A DNA stretch of 64,000 nt from CAWDVK01 sp963805715 (GTDB lineage: Bacteria; Actinomycetota; Actinomycetes; Streptosporangiales; Streptosporangiaceae), in assembly GCA_963805715.1 (NCBI GenBank), contig CAWDVK010000009.1, positions 124,001 to 188,000 on the forward strand. Reading direction: 5' to 3'. Position 1 is the first letter of the stretch, and each line of letters starts with the position of its first letter. Positions 24,615 to 33,927 of the stretch are shown in pieces. Made by a program: the position numbers and the translations under genes. The notes beneath the pieces are model-generated. The model searched no databases. It was not told the origin of the DNA and saw only the letters and a program-made list of their open reading frames with translations.

Positions 24615-25444
24615 AGGTCCTCATCTCGGCTGACATGGAGGGCGCGACCGGCGTCACCTGGCCTGCGGACGTGGAGCCGGGAACCGAGCAGTGGCAGCGC
24701 TGCCGGCAGATGTTCACCTCCGACGTGAACGCGGCCGTGGCCGGCTTCATGGACGGCGGCGCCGACGCGGTGCTGATCAACGAGGCGCACGCGACCATGC
24801 GGAACCTGCTGCTGGAGCGGCTCGACGAGCGAGCCGTGATGCTGACCGGCCGGCACAAGGACCTCAGCATGGTGGAGGGCATTCAGCGCGGCGACGTGGA
24901 CGGGGTGGCGTTCGTCGGCTACCACGCCGGGGCCGGGGCCGAGGGCGTCCTCGCGCACACCTACCTGCCCAGCTCGATCACGGCGGTCCGGGTGAACGGC
25001 GAGCCGGCCAGCGAGGGACGCCTGAACGCCCTGGTGGCCGCCCAGTACGGTGTGCCGGTCATCCTGATCACCGGCGACGACCGCGCCTGCGCGGACGCAG
25101 CCGGCTATGCGCCGGGCGCGCCGGCCGTGGCGGTCAAGGAATGCGTGAGCCGGTACGCGGCCATCTGTCGGCCGCCGGCGGTCAGCGCCGCCGCGATCAG
25201 GTCGGCAGCCGCCGCGGGCATCCTGCTGGCCGGCCGCCGTTCCCCGCAGCAGGCCGGCGACTTCCGCGCGGAGGTCGAGGTGGACGCCGCGCAGCTCGCG
25301 CAGGCAGCCGCGATCGTGCCGGGAGTGCGCCGGATAGCCGAGCGGACCGTCGAGTACGAGGCCGCGTCGGCCTACGACCTGATCCGCTGCTTCAAGGTGG
25401 TCTGCACGATGATCTCGTCAGCGACGGAGGAACACTATGGCTGA
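24611..25444 (+). CDS. dppA: D-aminopeptidase of the DppA family (M55)
   Basis: 277 residues. Metal ligands match B. subtilis DppA: D8 and E10 in ISADMEG, H60 in NEAHATMRN, and H105 in VGYHAGAG. M55 enzymes release N-terminal D-amino acids such as D-Ala from short peptides. Normal length and complete. ATGA overlap with the LD-carboxypeptidase and an 8-bp overlap with the M20 gene show a tightly coupled operon. I use the symbol by family; a function in D-Ala-containing murein peptide recycling is inferred. Confidence 0.88.
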   Translation: MKVLISADMEGATGVTWPADVEPGTEQWQRCRQMFTSDVNAAVAGFMDGGADAVLINEAHATMRNLLLERLDERAVMLTGRHKDLSMVEGIQRGDVDGVAFVGYHAGAGAEGVLAHTYLPSSITAVRVNGEPASEGRLNALVAAQYGVPVILITGDDRACADAAGYAPGAPAVAVKECVSRYAAICRPPAVSAAAIRSAAAAGILLAGRRSPQQAGDFRAEVEVDAAQLAQAAAIVPGVRRIAERTVEYEAASAYDLIRCFKVVCTMISSATEEHYG

Positions 25445-26960
25445 GGCTCCCGGCCCGATCGCCGGGCAGCCGGCCGCGGCAGAGCCGGACGCCGCGCCAC
25501 CGGCCGCCCGGCAGGAGGCCACCGGGCAGGAGGCCACCGGGCAGGATCTGACCGCGCAGGAGGTGACGCGGTTCGCCGCCGAGCTGATCAGGATGGACAC
25601 GACTAACCGCGGCGGCGGGGCCGGACGGGAGCGGGAGGCAGCCGAGTACGTAGCCGGCCTGCTGGGCGGGGCCGGCCTCGATCCGGTGCTGCTGGAATCC
25701 GCGCCCGGGCGGGCCAATGTGGTGGCCAGGGTCGCGGGAGCTGACCGCGAAGCGGCCGCGCTGCTGCTGCACGGCCACCTGGACGTGGTCCCGGCCGACC
25801 CGGCAGGCTGGTCAGTGCACCCGTTCAGCGGCGAGGTGCGTGACGGGGTGCTGTGGGGCCGGGGGGCGGTCGACATGAAGAACGCGGTCGCCGTCATCCT
25901 CGCGCTGGTGCGGGACTGGGCGCGCAGCGGGCGGCAGCCGCAGCGTGACATCGTGCTCGCCTTCACCGCTGATGAGGAGGACACCGCCGCCTACGGCGCC
26001 CAGTGGCTCGTCGAGCAGCACGCCGGGTTGTTCGACGGCTGCTCGGAGGCGATCGGCGAGTCCGGGGCCTTCACCTTCCACGCCTCGCCGCAGCTGCGCC
26101 TTTATCCCATCGCCTCGGCCGAGCGGGGGACAGCCTGGCTGAAGCTCACCGCCCGCGGCGTCGCGGGGCATGGTTCCAAGCCGAACGCGCAGAACGCGGT
26201 GACCCGGCTGGCCGAGGCGCTGGCCAGGATCGGCGCCTACCAGTGGCCGGTCCGCCTCATCCCGACGGTCCAGGCCGCGATCCATGCCATCGCCGCCGCG
26301 GTCGGCACCGGAACCACCGCCGGTGCCGGGGCCCCGGCCGGTGCCGCCGCCGCCGCTGCCGGCCAGGCCGGTGCCGCAGCCGGCCTCCTGGCCGGCCTCG
26401 GGCCGGCCGCGGCACTGGTCTCGGCGACGGTGCGCAACAGCGCCAACCCGACCATGCTGCAGGCCGGCTACAAGGTCAATGTCATCCCCGGCGAGGCCGT
26501 GGCCTACGTGGACGGGCGGGTGCTGCCCGGCTACGAGGAGGAGTTCGTGGCCACGATCAACGAGCTGACCGGCCCGGATGTCAGCTGGGAGTACGCACAC
26601 CGGGAGCAGGCCCTGGAAGCCCCGCCCGGCAGCCCGCTGGTCGCGGCCATGGCGCAGGCGCTGCTCGCCGAGGATCCCGGTGCCACGGTCGTGCCCTACT
26701 GCATGAGCGGCGGCACGGACGCCAAGCAGTTCTCCCGGCTGGGCCTGGCCTGCTACGGGTATACGCCGCTGGTGCTGCCCGACGGCTATGACTACTACGC
26801 CATGTTCCACGGCGTCGACGAGCGCATCCCGGTCTCGGCGCTGCACTCGGGCGTGCGCATCATGGACCGCCTGCTGGCCGCCGCGCGCCCGCCGTCCGGC
26901 GCGGCCGGCCAGTCGGCCCCGCCGGAGCGCGCGCCGCGGACCGGGAGCCCGGCTGCATGA
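25437..26960 (+). CDS. M20 family metallopeptidase
   Basis: 507 residues. Zinc-site elements: LLLHGHLDVVPAD, the bridging Asp in WGRGAVDMKN, and the Glu pair in AFTADEEDTAAYGAQWL; ESGAFTFH and the C-terminal YCMSGGTDAKQFSRLG complete the fold. The first 35 residues are Ala/Gln/Thr-rich with the repeat QEATGQEATGQ and are probably unstructured. An unusual Ala/Gly insertion (residues about 282-320) sits in the dimerisation domain. It overlaps DppA by 8 bp and the FAD oxidase by 4 bp. Substrate is likely a peptide or acylated amino acid. Confidence 0.9.
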   Translation: MAEAPGPIAGQPAAAEPDAAPPAARQEATGQEATGQDLTAQEVTRFAAELIRMDTTNRGGGAGREREAAEYVAGLLGGAGLDPVLLESAPGRANVVARVAGADREAAALLLHGHLDVVPADPAGWSVHPFSGEVRDGVLWGRGAVDMKNAVAVILALVRDWARSGRQPQRDIVLAFTADEEDTAAYGAQWLVEQHAGLFDGCSEAIGESGAFTFHASPQLRLYPIASAERGTAWLKLTARGVAGHGSKPNAQNAVTRLAEALARIGAYQWPVRLIPTVQAAIHAIAAAVGTGTTAGAGAPAGAAAAAAGQAGAAAGLLAGLGPAAALVSATVRNSANPTMLQAGYKVNVIPGEAVAYVDGRVLPGYEEEFVATINELTGPDVSWEYAHREQALEAPPGSPLVAAMAQALLAEDPGATVVPYCMSGGTDAKQFSRLGLACYGYTPLVLPDGYDYYAMFHGVDERIPVSALHSGVRIMDRLLAAARPPSGAAGQSAPPERAPRTGSPAA

Positions 26961-28315
26961 CGGCTGCCGGGACATGCGCGCTCCCCGCCGGGCTGCTCCG
27001 CAGCCTGGCCGCGGTGGTGGGGGAGCCGCACGTCCTGACCGGCGACGCCGCGGCCGGCTTCGCCGTTGACTGGACCGGCAGGTTCCGCGGGCACACCCCC
27101 GCTGTGATCCGTCCCCGCGATACCGCCGAGGTGGCCGCGGTGCTGGCCCTGTGCAGCGGGGCCGAGGTGGCGGTCGTGCCGCAGGGCGGAAACACCGGCC
27201 TGGTCGGCAGCGGCGTCCCGCTGCACGGCGAGGTGGTCCTCAGCCTCGCCCGGATGAACCAGCTGGAGCCGGTCGATCTCGATGCCTCCCAGGTCACGGC
27301 CGGGGCAGGGGTAGCGCTCCGGCGGGTCGCGGACGCGCACCCGGACCTGGACCTCGGCGTGCTCATCGCCAGCCGGGACAGCGCGACGGTGGGCGGAGCC
27401 GTGGCCACCAACGCCGGGGGCGTCCGCGTGCTGCGCTACGGGCCGATGCGGGCCCAGGTGCGGGGGATGGAGGCGGTGCTGGCCGACGGGACGGTGGTGT
27501 CGCACCTGTCCGGCCCGGTCAAGGACAACTCGGGCTACGACTACCCGTCACTGCTGGCCGGCTCGGAGGGGACCCTGGCGGTCATCACCCGGGCCCGGCT
27601 GCAGCTGGTGCCCAGGCCCAGGAACCTGGTCACGGTGCTGGCCGGGCTGGCCAGCCTGGAAGAGGTGCGGAACCTGGCGCTGCGAGCGCTGCGCGACGTG
27701 CCGGGCCTGATCTCCGCGGAGTACTTCACCGAGACCGGCCTCGGCATCCTGATCAGTCATGCCGGGCTCCCGCCGCCGCTGCCCTGGCCGGCCGCGGCCT
27801 ACCTGCTGCTGGAGGCACACGGCCCTGGCGCCCTTGATCACCTCGCCGCGGTCATCGGGGATCACCCTGCCGCCGTCGCCGAGGCAGCGGCGGACCGGGC
27901 CCGGCTGTGGGCCTACCGGGAGCGCCAGCCGGAGGCAGCCGGATTCCTGGGCGTCCCGATCAAGCTCGATGTCGCCGTCCCCGCCGCCCGCTGGATGCGC
28001 CTGGCCAGCGCCGCCGCCAACGTCGTGGCCCGCGCCGACCCGGGCGCCAGGGTGGTGACCTTCGGTCATGTCGCCGACAGCTGCGTGCACGTCAACATCG
28101 TGCCGGCGGCCGCCGCCGATGGCCGGCACGAGGACGCCGTGTTCGCCTTCGTCGCCGAGCTGGGCGGCTCGATCTCGGCCGAGCACGGCATCGGCGCCCT
28201 CAAGGCGCCGTGGCTGCCGCTGGTGCGATCCCGCTCCGAGCGCGCCCTTTTCGCCAGGATCCGGACTGCCCTGGACCCGGCCGGGATCCTGAACCCGCAC
28301 GTCCTGCCGCGCTGA
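26957..28315 (+). CDS. FAD-binding oxidase of the GlcD / D-lactate dehydrogenase type
   Basis: 452 residues. The N-terminal PCMH FAD domain shows VVPQGGNTGLVGSGVPL, SATVGGAVATNAGGVRVLRYG and YDYPSLLAGSEGTLAVIT; the C-terminal cap ends with ISAEHGIGALK and an ALDPAGILNPHVL tail. This fits D-2-hydroxyacid dehydrogenases (glycolate, D-lactate or D-2-hydroxyglutarate). It is the last gene of the coupled peptidase operon (ATGA overlap). A link to D-amino acid or D-hydroxyacid breakdown is reasonable but not shown. Confidence 0.88.
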   Translation: MTAAGTCALPAGLLRSLAAVVGEPHVLTGDAAAGFAVDWTGRFRGHTPAVIRPRDTAEVAAVLALCSGAEVAVVPQGGNTGLVGSGVPLHGEVVLSLARMNQLEPVDLDASQVTAGAGVALRRVADAHPDLDLGVLIASRDSATVGGAVATNAGGVRVLRYGPMRAQVRGMEAVLADGTVVSHLSGPVKDNSGYDYPSLLAGSEGTLAVITRARLQLVPRPRNLVTVLAGLASLEEVRNLALRALRDVPGLISAEYFTETGLGILISHAGLPPPLPWPAAAYLLLEAHGPGALDHLAAVIGDHPAAVAEAAADRARLWAYRERQPEAAGFLGVPIKLDVAVPAARWMRLASAAANVVARADPGARVVTFGHVADSCVHVNIVPAAAADGRHEDAVFAFVAELGGSISAEHGIGALKAPWLPLVRSRSERALFARIRTALDPAGILNPHVLPR

Positions 28316-28397
28316 CCGGATGACCGCGCCGCGGGCGGGCAGGCGAGCAGGCCGCTGCGGCGCCGCCGCAGCATCCGGGCAGTCCACGGGGGGTCAA

Positions 28398-28496
28398 ATG
28401 ACCAGCGCAGTTCTCGCGCGCAAGTACGGGCAGAACCTGCTCGGCATCTATCCCAGCGATTCGCCGGTCAGCAGCCTGGAGGAGCTGGCTGCCTGA
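28398..28496 (+). CDS. Possible 32-residue peptide
   Basis: ATG 28398 after GGGGGGTCAA encodes MTSAVLARKYGQNLLGIYPS and 12 more residues ending in EELAA. It may be a small protein or a leftover of a larger gene. Codon bias is fair. No family recognised. Confidence 0.22.
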   Translation: MTSAVLARKYGQNLLGIYPSDSPVSSLEELAA

Positions 28497-28572
28497 GCCG
28501 GCCCGGAGGCCGGCGCACATACTGAAGGAGACGGCGCTGCGGGGCCGGGCAGCCGCCGGGAGGGAGAGCAGG

Positions 28573-29460
28573 GTGGACGTCCAGCACGCAGCCGACCGTG
28601 TCCGCGCTCATATCGGCGCGGCCATATTCGAGCGGGTAGCCGGGCCCGACGGGCCGGCTCGCCGCCAGGTCATTCACGGCTCCGCCGGCGAGCGCTGGTT
28701 CGGCCCCGACCGGCCGATCTGCCGGGTGCACGGCGATTCCTCGATGCTCATCGGCGGGATCAGGGCCCTGCTGCTGCAGTCCCTGCACCCGCTGGCCATG
28801 GCCGCGGTGGCCGGCCATTCGGGCTACCGCGGCGACCCGTGGGGCCGGCTGCAGCGGACCAGTTTCTTCCTGGCCGTGACGACGTTCGGCCGGGTCAGCG
28901 ATGCGCAGGACGCGATCGCGCGGGTCCGGGCGGTGCACCAGCGGGTCACCGGCACGGCGCCGGACGGCCGCCCCTATGCCGCCTCCGATCCGCGGCTGCT
29001 GACCTGGGTGCATATTGCCGAGGCTGACAGCTTCCTGCGCGCCCATTCCCGCTTCGGCGCGCAGCCCCTGGATCAGGCCGGACGCGACGGCTATGTCGCG
29101 GACCTGGCCAGGATCGGCGCTGAGCTCGGCGTGCCCGACCCGCCGCGCACCGAGGCCGAGCTGGCCGAGCGGATCCGCCAGTACCGGCCCGAGCTGACCG
29201 GGACCGCGCAGTCCCGCGAGGCCGCCCGGTTCCTGCTGCTCAACCCGCCGCTCCCGGTTGTCGCCCGGCTGCCCTACGGCGTGCTGGCCGCGGCCGCCGT
29301 CTCGCAGCTGCCCGGCTGGGCCCGCCGACCGCTGCGGCTGCCCCGGCTGCCGGTGACCGAGGCCGCGCTGGTCCGCCCGGCCGGCGAGGCCCTGGTGCAC
29401 GGCATCCGCTGGGCCACCTCCGCGCCGCCCGCGGCTCGCGCCGCGGCCAGCACCGCATGA
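28573..29460 (+). CDS. Oxygenase MpaB family protein (DUF2236)
   Basis: 295 residues. The family heme-site region is visible: GDSSMLIGGIRALLLQSLHPLA near 55-77, then GHSGYRGDPWGRLQRTSFFLA, VHQRVTGTAPDGRPYAA and DPRLLTWVHIAEADSFL. DUF2236/MpaB proteins include latex-clearing-protein relatives that bind heme through the conserved His. Start GTG 28573 follows AGGGAGAGCAGG. Substrate unknown. It stands alone, convergent with the broken DUF1003 gene. Confidence 0.88.
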   Translation: MDVQHAADRVRAHIGAAIFERVAGPDGPARRQVIHGSAGERWFGPDRPICRVHGDSSMLIGGIRALLLQSLHPLAMAAVAGHSGYRGDPWGRLQRTSFFLAVTTFGRVSDAQDAIARVRAVHQRVTGTAPDGRPYAASDPRLLTWVHIAEADSFLRAHSRFGAQPLDQAGRDGYVADLARIGAELGVPDPPRTEAELAERIRQYRPELTGTAQSREAARFLLLNPPLPVVARLPYGVLAAAAVSQLPGWARRPLRLPRLPVTEAALVRPAGEALVHGIRWATSAPPAARAAASTA

Positions 29461-29465
29461 AGGGG

Positions 29466-30012
29466 TCAGCGGCCGGCCTCGGATCGCGATGGCCGGGGCC
29501 GCCCGTTGCCCGAGTCGGCCGGGCGCAAGTCGCTGATCATCTTCTCCAGCTGGTTCATCCGGTCGCTGAGGTCCTCGGTGGTTACCACGTCCGCGAGCGC
29601 GAACCGGACCGCCGCCAGCTCCCTGGCCAGGAACTCGGTGTCGGACTGGATGCGGGCCGCCGCCACCCGGTCCCGCTCGATGCTGGCCCGGTCCCGGTCG
29701 TCCTGCCGGTTCTGGGCCAGCAGGATCAGCGGGCGGCGTAGGCGGCCTGGGTGGAGAAGGCCAGGTTGAGCAGATGAACGGATAGGGATCCCAGTGCCGG
29801 ATGAACCCGACGGTGTTGAACAGGATCCAGATGATGACGAACACGGTCTGGCCGGCCAGGAAGCGGCCGGTGCCGAGGAACCGGGCGATGCTCTCGGACA
29901 TCCGCCCGAACGCGTCCGCGTCGCACCGGGCGCCCATCCGCGCCGTGCCGCAGGGAGCGGACAGGTCGGTGCGATCGCCGGGGCGGCGGGCGGAAATCAG
30001 CGGCATCCTCAT
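29466..30012 (-). pseudogene. DUF1003 membrane protein gene with two single-base deletions
   Basis: Full length after repair (about 182 residues): FLGTGRFLAGQTVFVIIWIL and FNTVGFIRHWDPYPFI in frame one; LLNLAFSTQAAYAA in frame two; LILLAQNRQDDRDRASIERD to the end in frame three. A missing base near 29774 (ATCTGCTC for ATCCTGCTC) and another near 29731 (a missing C before CGCTGATC) break it. Start ATG 30012 follows GGAGGAGGG and overlaps the MgtE/CBS stop by 4 bp, so the two were an operon. Either a dead gene or two sequencing errors; the neighbour's internal deletion favours real decay. Confidence 0.8.
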
Positions 30013-30869
30013 CCGGTTTCCCTCCTCCGCCACCCGGCAGGCAGCACGCGATCCAGGACGTCATCGGCGGTGATGGCCCCGAGCAGGCAGCCAGCCTCGT
30101 CGCAGACGGCGACGCCGATCAGGTTGTAGGCGGCCATCCGCCTGGCCACCTCGGTCTCGGAGAGCTCGGGCCGGACGAAGGTGCTCTCCTCGATGCACTC
30201 GCCGACGCCGTGCGCTCCTGGCCGAGGCCGGCCAGCAGCCGGATCTGGTTCTGCTCGGGCAGTTCCTCCAGCACGTCCGCCAGTTCCTCGTCCTGCAGCG
30301 CCTCGGCCAGCTGCCGTCGCCGGGCGGCGGGCATGTGCTCGACCGCGGTGGCGAGATCGGTCGGGTGCATCTCCCGCAGCTGGACAAGCTGCTCGGCGAG
30401 CGGGCCCGCCTTGAAGAGCTTCCGGGTACTTGTCCCACGGCTCGATGACCGGAGAGTGACGCCGCAGGCTGCCCCGGCCCCGGCCGTGGCCGATGGCCAG
30501 GACAGACACCTCCCAGCCGCCTCGGTGCCGCTCGGATTCCACGATGCCGACATCGACGACGCTCTCGGTGCCGGCCGGCTGGCCGTACAGCTCGGACGCC
30601 AGTATCTCGCCGGTCCGCCGGCTGAACCGGCGCAGCTCCACGGCGCCGCCCTTGAGGTGCGCGCCGTCCACGGAGATCTCCGCGATCCGGCCCAGGTTGA
30701 CGAAGATCTGGCGCCGCTGCAGGGTGACGACCAGCCCGAGAACCCAGGGCGGCTCCCCGCCGGCGGTCGGCAGGATGACCACGTCACGGACCCGGCCGAT
30801 GGCCAGGCCCTCACCGTCCAGCAGCTGACGGCCGCTCAGCCGAGACGTGAAGACCGGCCCTGAGGGCAT
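30009..30869 (-). pseudogene. MgtE-N/CBS domain protein gene, frameshifted and internally deleted
   Basis: The N-terminal PRC-barrel-like region (FTSRLSGRQLLDGEGLAIGR) is in one frame. MgtE N-domain sequence (GPLAEQLVQLREMHPTDLA, then RRRQLAEALQDEELADVLEE) is in a second. The C-terminal CBS part (GECIEESTFVRPELSETEV, then AAYNLIGVAVCDEAG) is back in the first. Between LLAGLGQER and VGECIEE about 100 residues normally present, including the rest of the MgtE N-domain and most of a CBS domain, are missing. Two frame changes plus a deletion mean no functional product. Start ATG 30869 has GAGGGAG. Paired with DUF1003, as in other actinomycetes. Confidence 0.78.
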
Positions 30870-31059
30870 GCTGGTTTCTCCCTCCACGGCGGCCGTGGGG
30901 TCCCCTCAGCCCGGAACGCTGGCCTGGGCCCGGACGTGCATCAAGTACCCCCACGGGGCTACCCAAACAGGACAGGACGTACCGGGCGACCGGGATGGCC
31001 GGGTTACCTGCTGATGCGCGGGACTGGCGATGCCGCGCCGGGCGCCAGCCGGCGGCCGG

Positions 31060-31685
31060 TCACTGGCCGAGGTAGGCGAGGACGGCCAGCACGCGGCGGT
31101 TGTCGTCGTCGGAAGGCTGCAGGCCGAGCCGCAGGAAGATCGAGGCCGTGTGCTTGGCCACCGCGCGCTCGGTAATCACCAGCCGCTGCGCGATGGCCGC
31201 GTTGGAGCGGCCCTCCGCCATCAGCCCGAGTACCTCCCGCTCGCGCGGGCTGATGGCGCCGAGGGCGCCGTCGCCATCGCCCCGGGCCAGCAGCCGCGCG
31301 ATCACCTCGGGGTCCATCGCGGTGCCGCCCGCAGCGACCCGCCGCACCGCGTCGGTGAACTGGCCGCTGTCGAGCACCCGGTCCTTGAGCAGGTAGCCGA
31401 TGCCGCCGCTGCCGCTGGCCAGCAGCTCGCGCGCGTACAGCTGCTCGACGTACTGGGACAGCACCAGGACGGGCAGGCCGGGCCGGGCCCGCCGGGCGGC
31501 CAGCGCGGCCCGCAGGCCCTCATCGGTGAAGGTGGGCGGCAGCCGCACGTCGACGATGGCCACGTCCGGCTGCTGCTCCGCCACCGCGGACAGCAGGTCG
31601 GCGCCGTTGTCGACCGCGGCGGCGACCTGCAGGCCGTTGGCCTCCAGCATCCGGGTCAGGCCGTCCCTCAGCAGGAAAAGGCAGC
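31060..31685 (-). pseudogene. NarL/LuxR-type response regulator, 5'-truncated
   Basis: From LLRDGLTRMLEANGLQVAAAVD to the end the protein is a normal response regulator: VDVRLPPTFTDEGL (phospho-Asp), GGIGYLLKDRV, and a LuxR helix-turn-helix (ISPREREVLGLMAEGRSNAA then VAKHTASIFLRLGL). The first 10-12 residues (first beta strand and the acidic pair) are absent. The codons upstream come, out of frame, from a histidine kinase sensor domain. The longer open frame to 31755 is therefore a chimera with no proper start. Probably untranslated, or inactive as a phospho-receiver. Confidence 0.75.
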
Positions 31686-32172
31686 GCGATGGCGACCAGG
31701 CCGTAGGCCACGATCGCGGCGGGCGCCCCGGCCAGCACCCAGCCGCCGCATGCATCCGCCACCGACCACAGCAGGTCGCGCCAGGTCGCCGGATCGGTGA
31801 GCACCCACTCCGCGCGCTGACCGGAGCTGAGCCGCCCGGTGCCGCCCGGCCGCGGCCGGTACGGGCTGGCGATGGGCACCCCGCACCACAGGTCGGCCAG
31901 CCGCCTGGTGAGCCGGGCCAGCCAGCGGGTGGCCAGCACGCTGGCGACCGCCAGCAGCAGGAGCAGCAGCAGCCTCCCGGTGCCCGGTCCCTGGTGCACC
32001 GCCAGGCCCGACGGTCCCTGCGGCAGCGGCAGGCCTGGCGCTCCCCGGTGCCCCGGCAGGCCCGTCCGCCCGGCCGCCTGCTTGATCAGGGCCAGCAGCA
32101 GGATCAGGACCAGCAGCGGGCCGGCCCGGCCAGCATCAGTCCGAACAGAGCCGCACCGCGGGCGGCGGCCAT
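31681..32172 (-). pseudogene. Histidine kinase sensor-domain fragment
   Basis: The N-terminal part of an actinobacterial sensor kinase: MAAARGAALFGLMLAGP, then after a one-base shift near 32118 GPLLVLILLLALIKQA, a long gap region, and ADLWCGVPIASPYRPRPGG with WVLTDPATWRDLLWSVADA and a membrane segment AIVAYGLVAIALPF. The sensor domain matches the putative-sensor family. The dimerisation and ATP-binding domains are missing: sequence jumps to the middle of the response regulator's first helix. A deletion of roughly a kilobase or more fused the two genes. Confidence 0.65.
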
Positions 32173-32242
32173 CAAGCGCGTGCCCAGCCAGGACCGGGCC
32201 GTGCCTGCTCCCGGTCTGCCGGGGGTCGTTATCACGCCGCTC

Positions 32243-32872
32243 ATGGCTGATCTCCTGCACCTGGGCAACGCACTCAACCCGGCCTGGGACGGTGCGCTGG
32301 CCAGCGGCCGGATCGCGGCGCTGGGGCTGGACCCGGCGCAGAAGGCCGGGAAGCTGTCCGGCGGGCAGCGCGCCCAGCTGGCCCTGACCCTGGCCATCGC
32401 CAAGCGGCCCGAGCTGCTGATCCTGGACGAGCCGGTGGCCAGCCTCGACCCGCTGGCCCGCCGCGAGTTCCTGCAGGGCCTGATGGAGGCAGTCGCCGAT
32501 CAGCAGCTCAGCGTGGTGCTGTCCTCGCACCTGGTCGCCGACCTGGAGCGGGTCTGCGACTACCTCGTCGTGCTCACCGCCGGGCGCGTGCAGATCGCCG
32601 GGTCCGTCGGCGAGCTGCTGGCTGGCCATCAGCTGCTTACCGGGCCGCGCTGCGACCATGCCGCCGTCCCCGCCGGATGGCAGGTGATCAGCGCCAGTGA
32701 CGCCGGCGGGCAGACCACCCTGCTGATCCGCGCCGCGACGCCCGTGCACGACCCGCCCTGGACCGTATCCAGGGCCGGGCTGGAAGACCTCGTCCTGGCC
32801 TATATGAGCCAGGCCGCCGGCCGCACCGGGGCCGGCCGCACCGGGCCGCCGGCGCCCTGCTCTGGAGGTACC
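32243..32872 (+). pseudogene. ABC transporter ATPase, 5' half lost
   Basis: Sequence begins at ADLLHLGNALNPAWDGALA and includes the ABC signature LSGGQRAQ, Walker B LLILDEPVASLDP, and the H-loop VVLSSHLVADLERVCD, then a C-terminal domain to LEDLVLAYM. The first 80-90 residues with Walker A are missing, so it cannot bind ATP normally. There is no stop codon between it and the permease at 32876, so an in-frame fusion is possible. The truncation edge faces the histidine kinase fragment on the other strand, which suggests one deletion removed both 5' ends. Confidence 0.75.
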
Positions 32873-32875
32873 GAG

Positions 32876-33907
32876 ATGATGTGGCTGACCTGGCGCCAGT
32901 TCCGCGCCCAGGCCATCGCGGCAGCCGCCGCGCTGGCCGCCCTCACCGCCGTGCTGGTGGTGACGGGCCTGCACCTGACCTACCTGTACGCGGCCAGCGG
33001 CGTCTCCGCCTGCCAGGCCCACGGCGACTGCGGCACGCTCGCCAGCGACTTCATCAGCCAGGTCAAGAGCACCAGCGATGAGCTGCTGTTCTATGCCGGC
33101 ATCGTGGTGATGTACGCGGCGCCCGCCATCATCGGCGTGTTCTGGGGGGCGCCGCTGATCACCCGCGAGCTGGAGGCCGGCACCTTCCGGCTGGCCTGGA
33201 ACCAGAGCGTCACCCGCGCCCGCTGGATCGCGGTCAAGCTCGGCCTGACCGGACTGGCCGCGAGGGCCACCGCCGGGCTGCTCAGCCTCCTGATCACCTG
33301 GTGGGCCGCCCCGCTGTTCCGGGCCGCCGAGCTCGCCACCTCGAGCTCGGTGAGCATCAGCCGGCTCGAGCCCCCGCTGTTCGGCGCCGGCGGCATCGCC
33401 CCCGTCGGCTACGCTGCCTTCGCCTTCGCTCTCGGCGTCACCGCCGGGCTGCTCATCCGCCGCACCATCCCGGCCATGGCGATCACCCTGGCCGCCTTCG
33501 CCGCCATCCAGGTCGTCATGCCGCAGTGGGTCCGGCCGCATCTCATCGCCCCGCTACAGAAGACCGTGCCGCTCAGCGTGGCCAGCATCCAGGAACTCGA
33601 GGTCGGCCGCAACGGCAGCATGCTCCTGATCGGCCATCCGCCGGGCATTCCCGGCGCCTGGATACTGTCCAACCAGACCATCACCCCGGCCGGCCATGTG
33701 TTCACCGGCCCGGCCACGCAGGCCTGCCAGACCGGCTCCTTCCAGGCGTGCAACGCCTGGCTGGCCGGCAAGCACCTGCGGGAGCTCATCTCCTACCAGC
33801 CCGCCAGCCGCTACTGGGCATTCCAGTGGTACGAGACAGCGATCTTCATCGCCCTGGCCCTCGCTCTGGCCGGGTTCTGCTACTGGCGGGTCCGGCGGCT
33901 GAGCTGA
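32876..33907 (+). CDS. ABC transporter permease (ABC-2 like)
   Basis: 343 residues from ATG 32876, set by CTGGAGG nine bases upstream. N-terminal MMWLTWRQFRAQAIAAAA is typical of this actinobacterial permease type. About six transmembrane helices are visible, with a large extracytoplasmic loop holding cysteines (VSACQAHGDC) and another with TQACQTGSFQACNAW. Conserved AGTFRLAWNQSVTRARWIAVK follows helix 2. It looks intact, but its ATPase is truncated just upstream, so the exporter is probably inactive unless another ATPase pairs with it. Confidence 0.82.
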   Translation: MMWLTWRQFRAQAIAAAAALAALTAVLVVTGLHLTYLYAASGVSACQAHGDCGTLASDFISQVKSTSDELLFYAGIVVMYAAPAIIGVFWGAPLITRELEAGTFRLAWNQSVTRARWIAVKLGLTGLAARATAGLLSLLITWWAAPLFRAAELATSSSVSISRLEPPLFGAGGIAPVGYAAFAFALGVTAGLLIRRTIPAMAITLAAFAAIQVVMPQWVRPHLIAPLQKTVPLSVASIQELEVGRNGSMLLIGHPPGIPGAWILSNQTITPAGHVFTGPATQACQTGSFQACNAWLAGKHLRELISYQPASRYWAFQWYETAIFIALALALAGFCYWRVRRLS

Positions 33908-33927
33908 CCGGGCCATCCGGCGGGGAA

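Noticed and set aside
31520..33541. 673-residue minus-strand frame
   Set aside because: Mostly the shadow of the ABC ATPase/permease; only its end matches a histidine kinase sensor, which I list as a relic.
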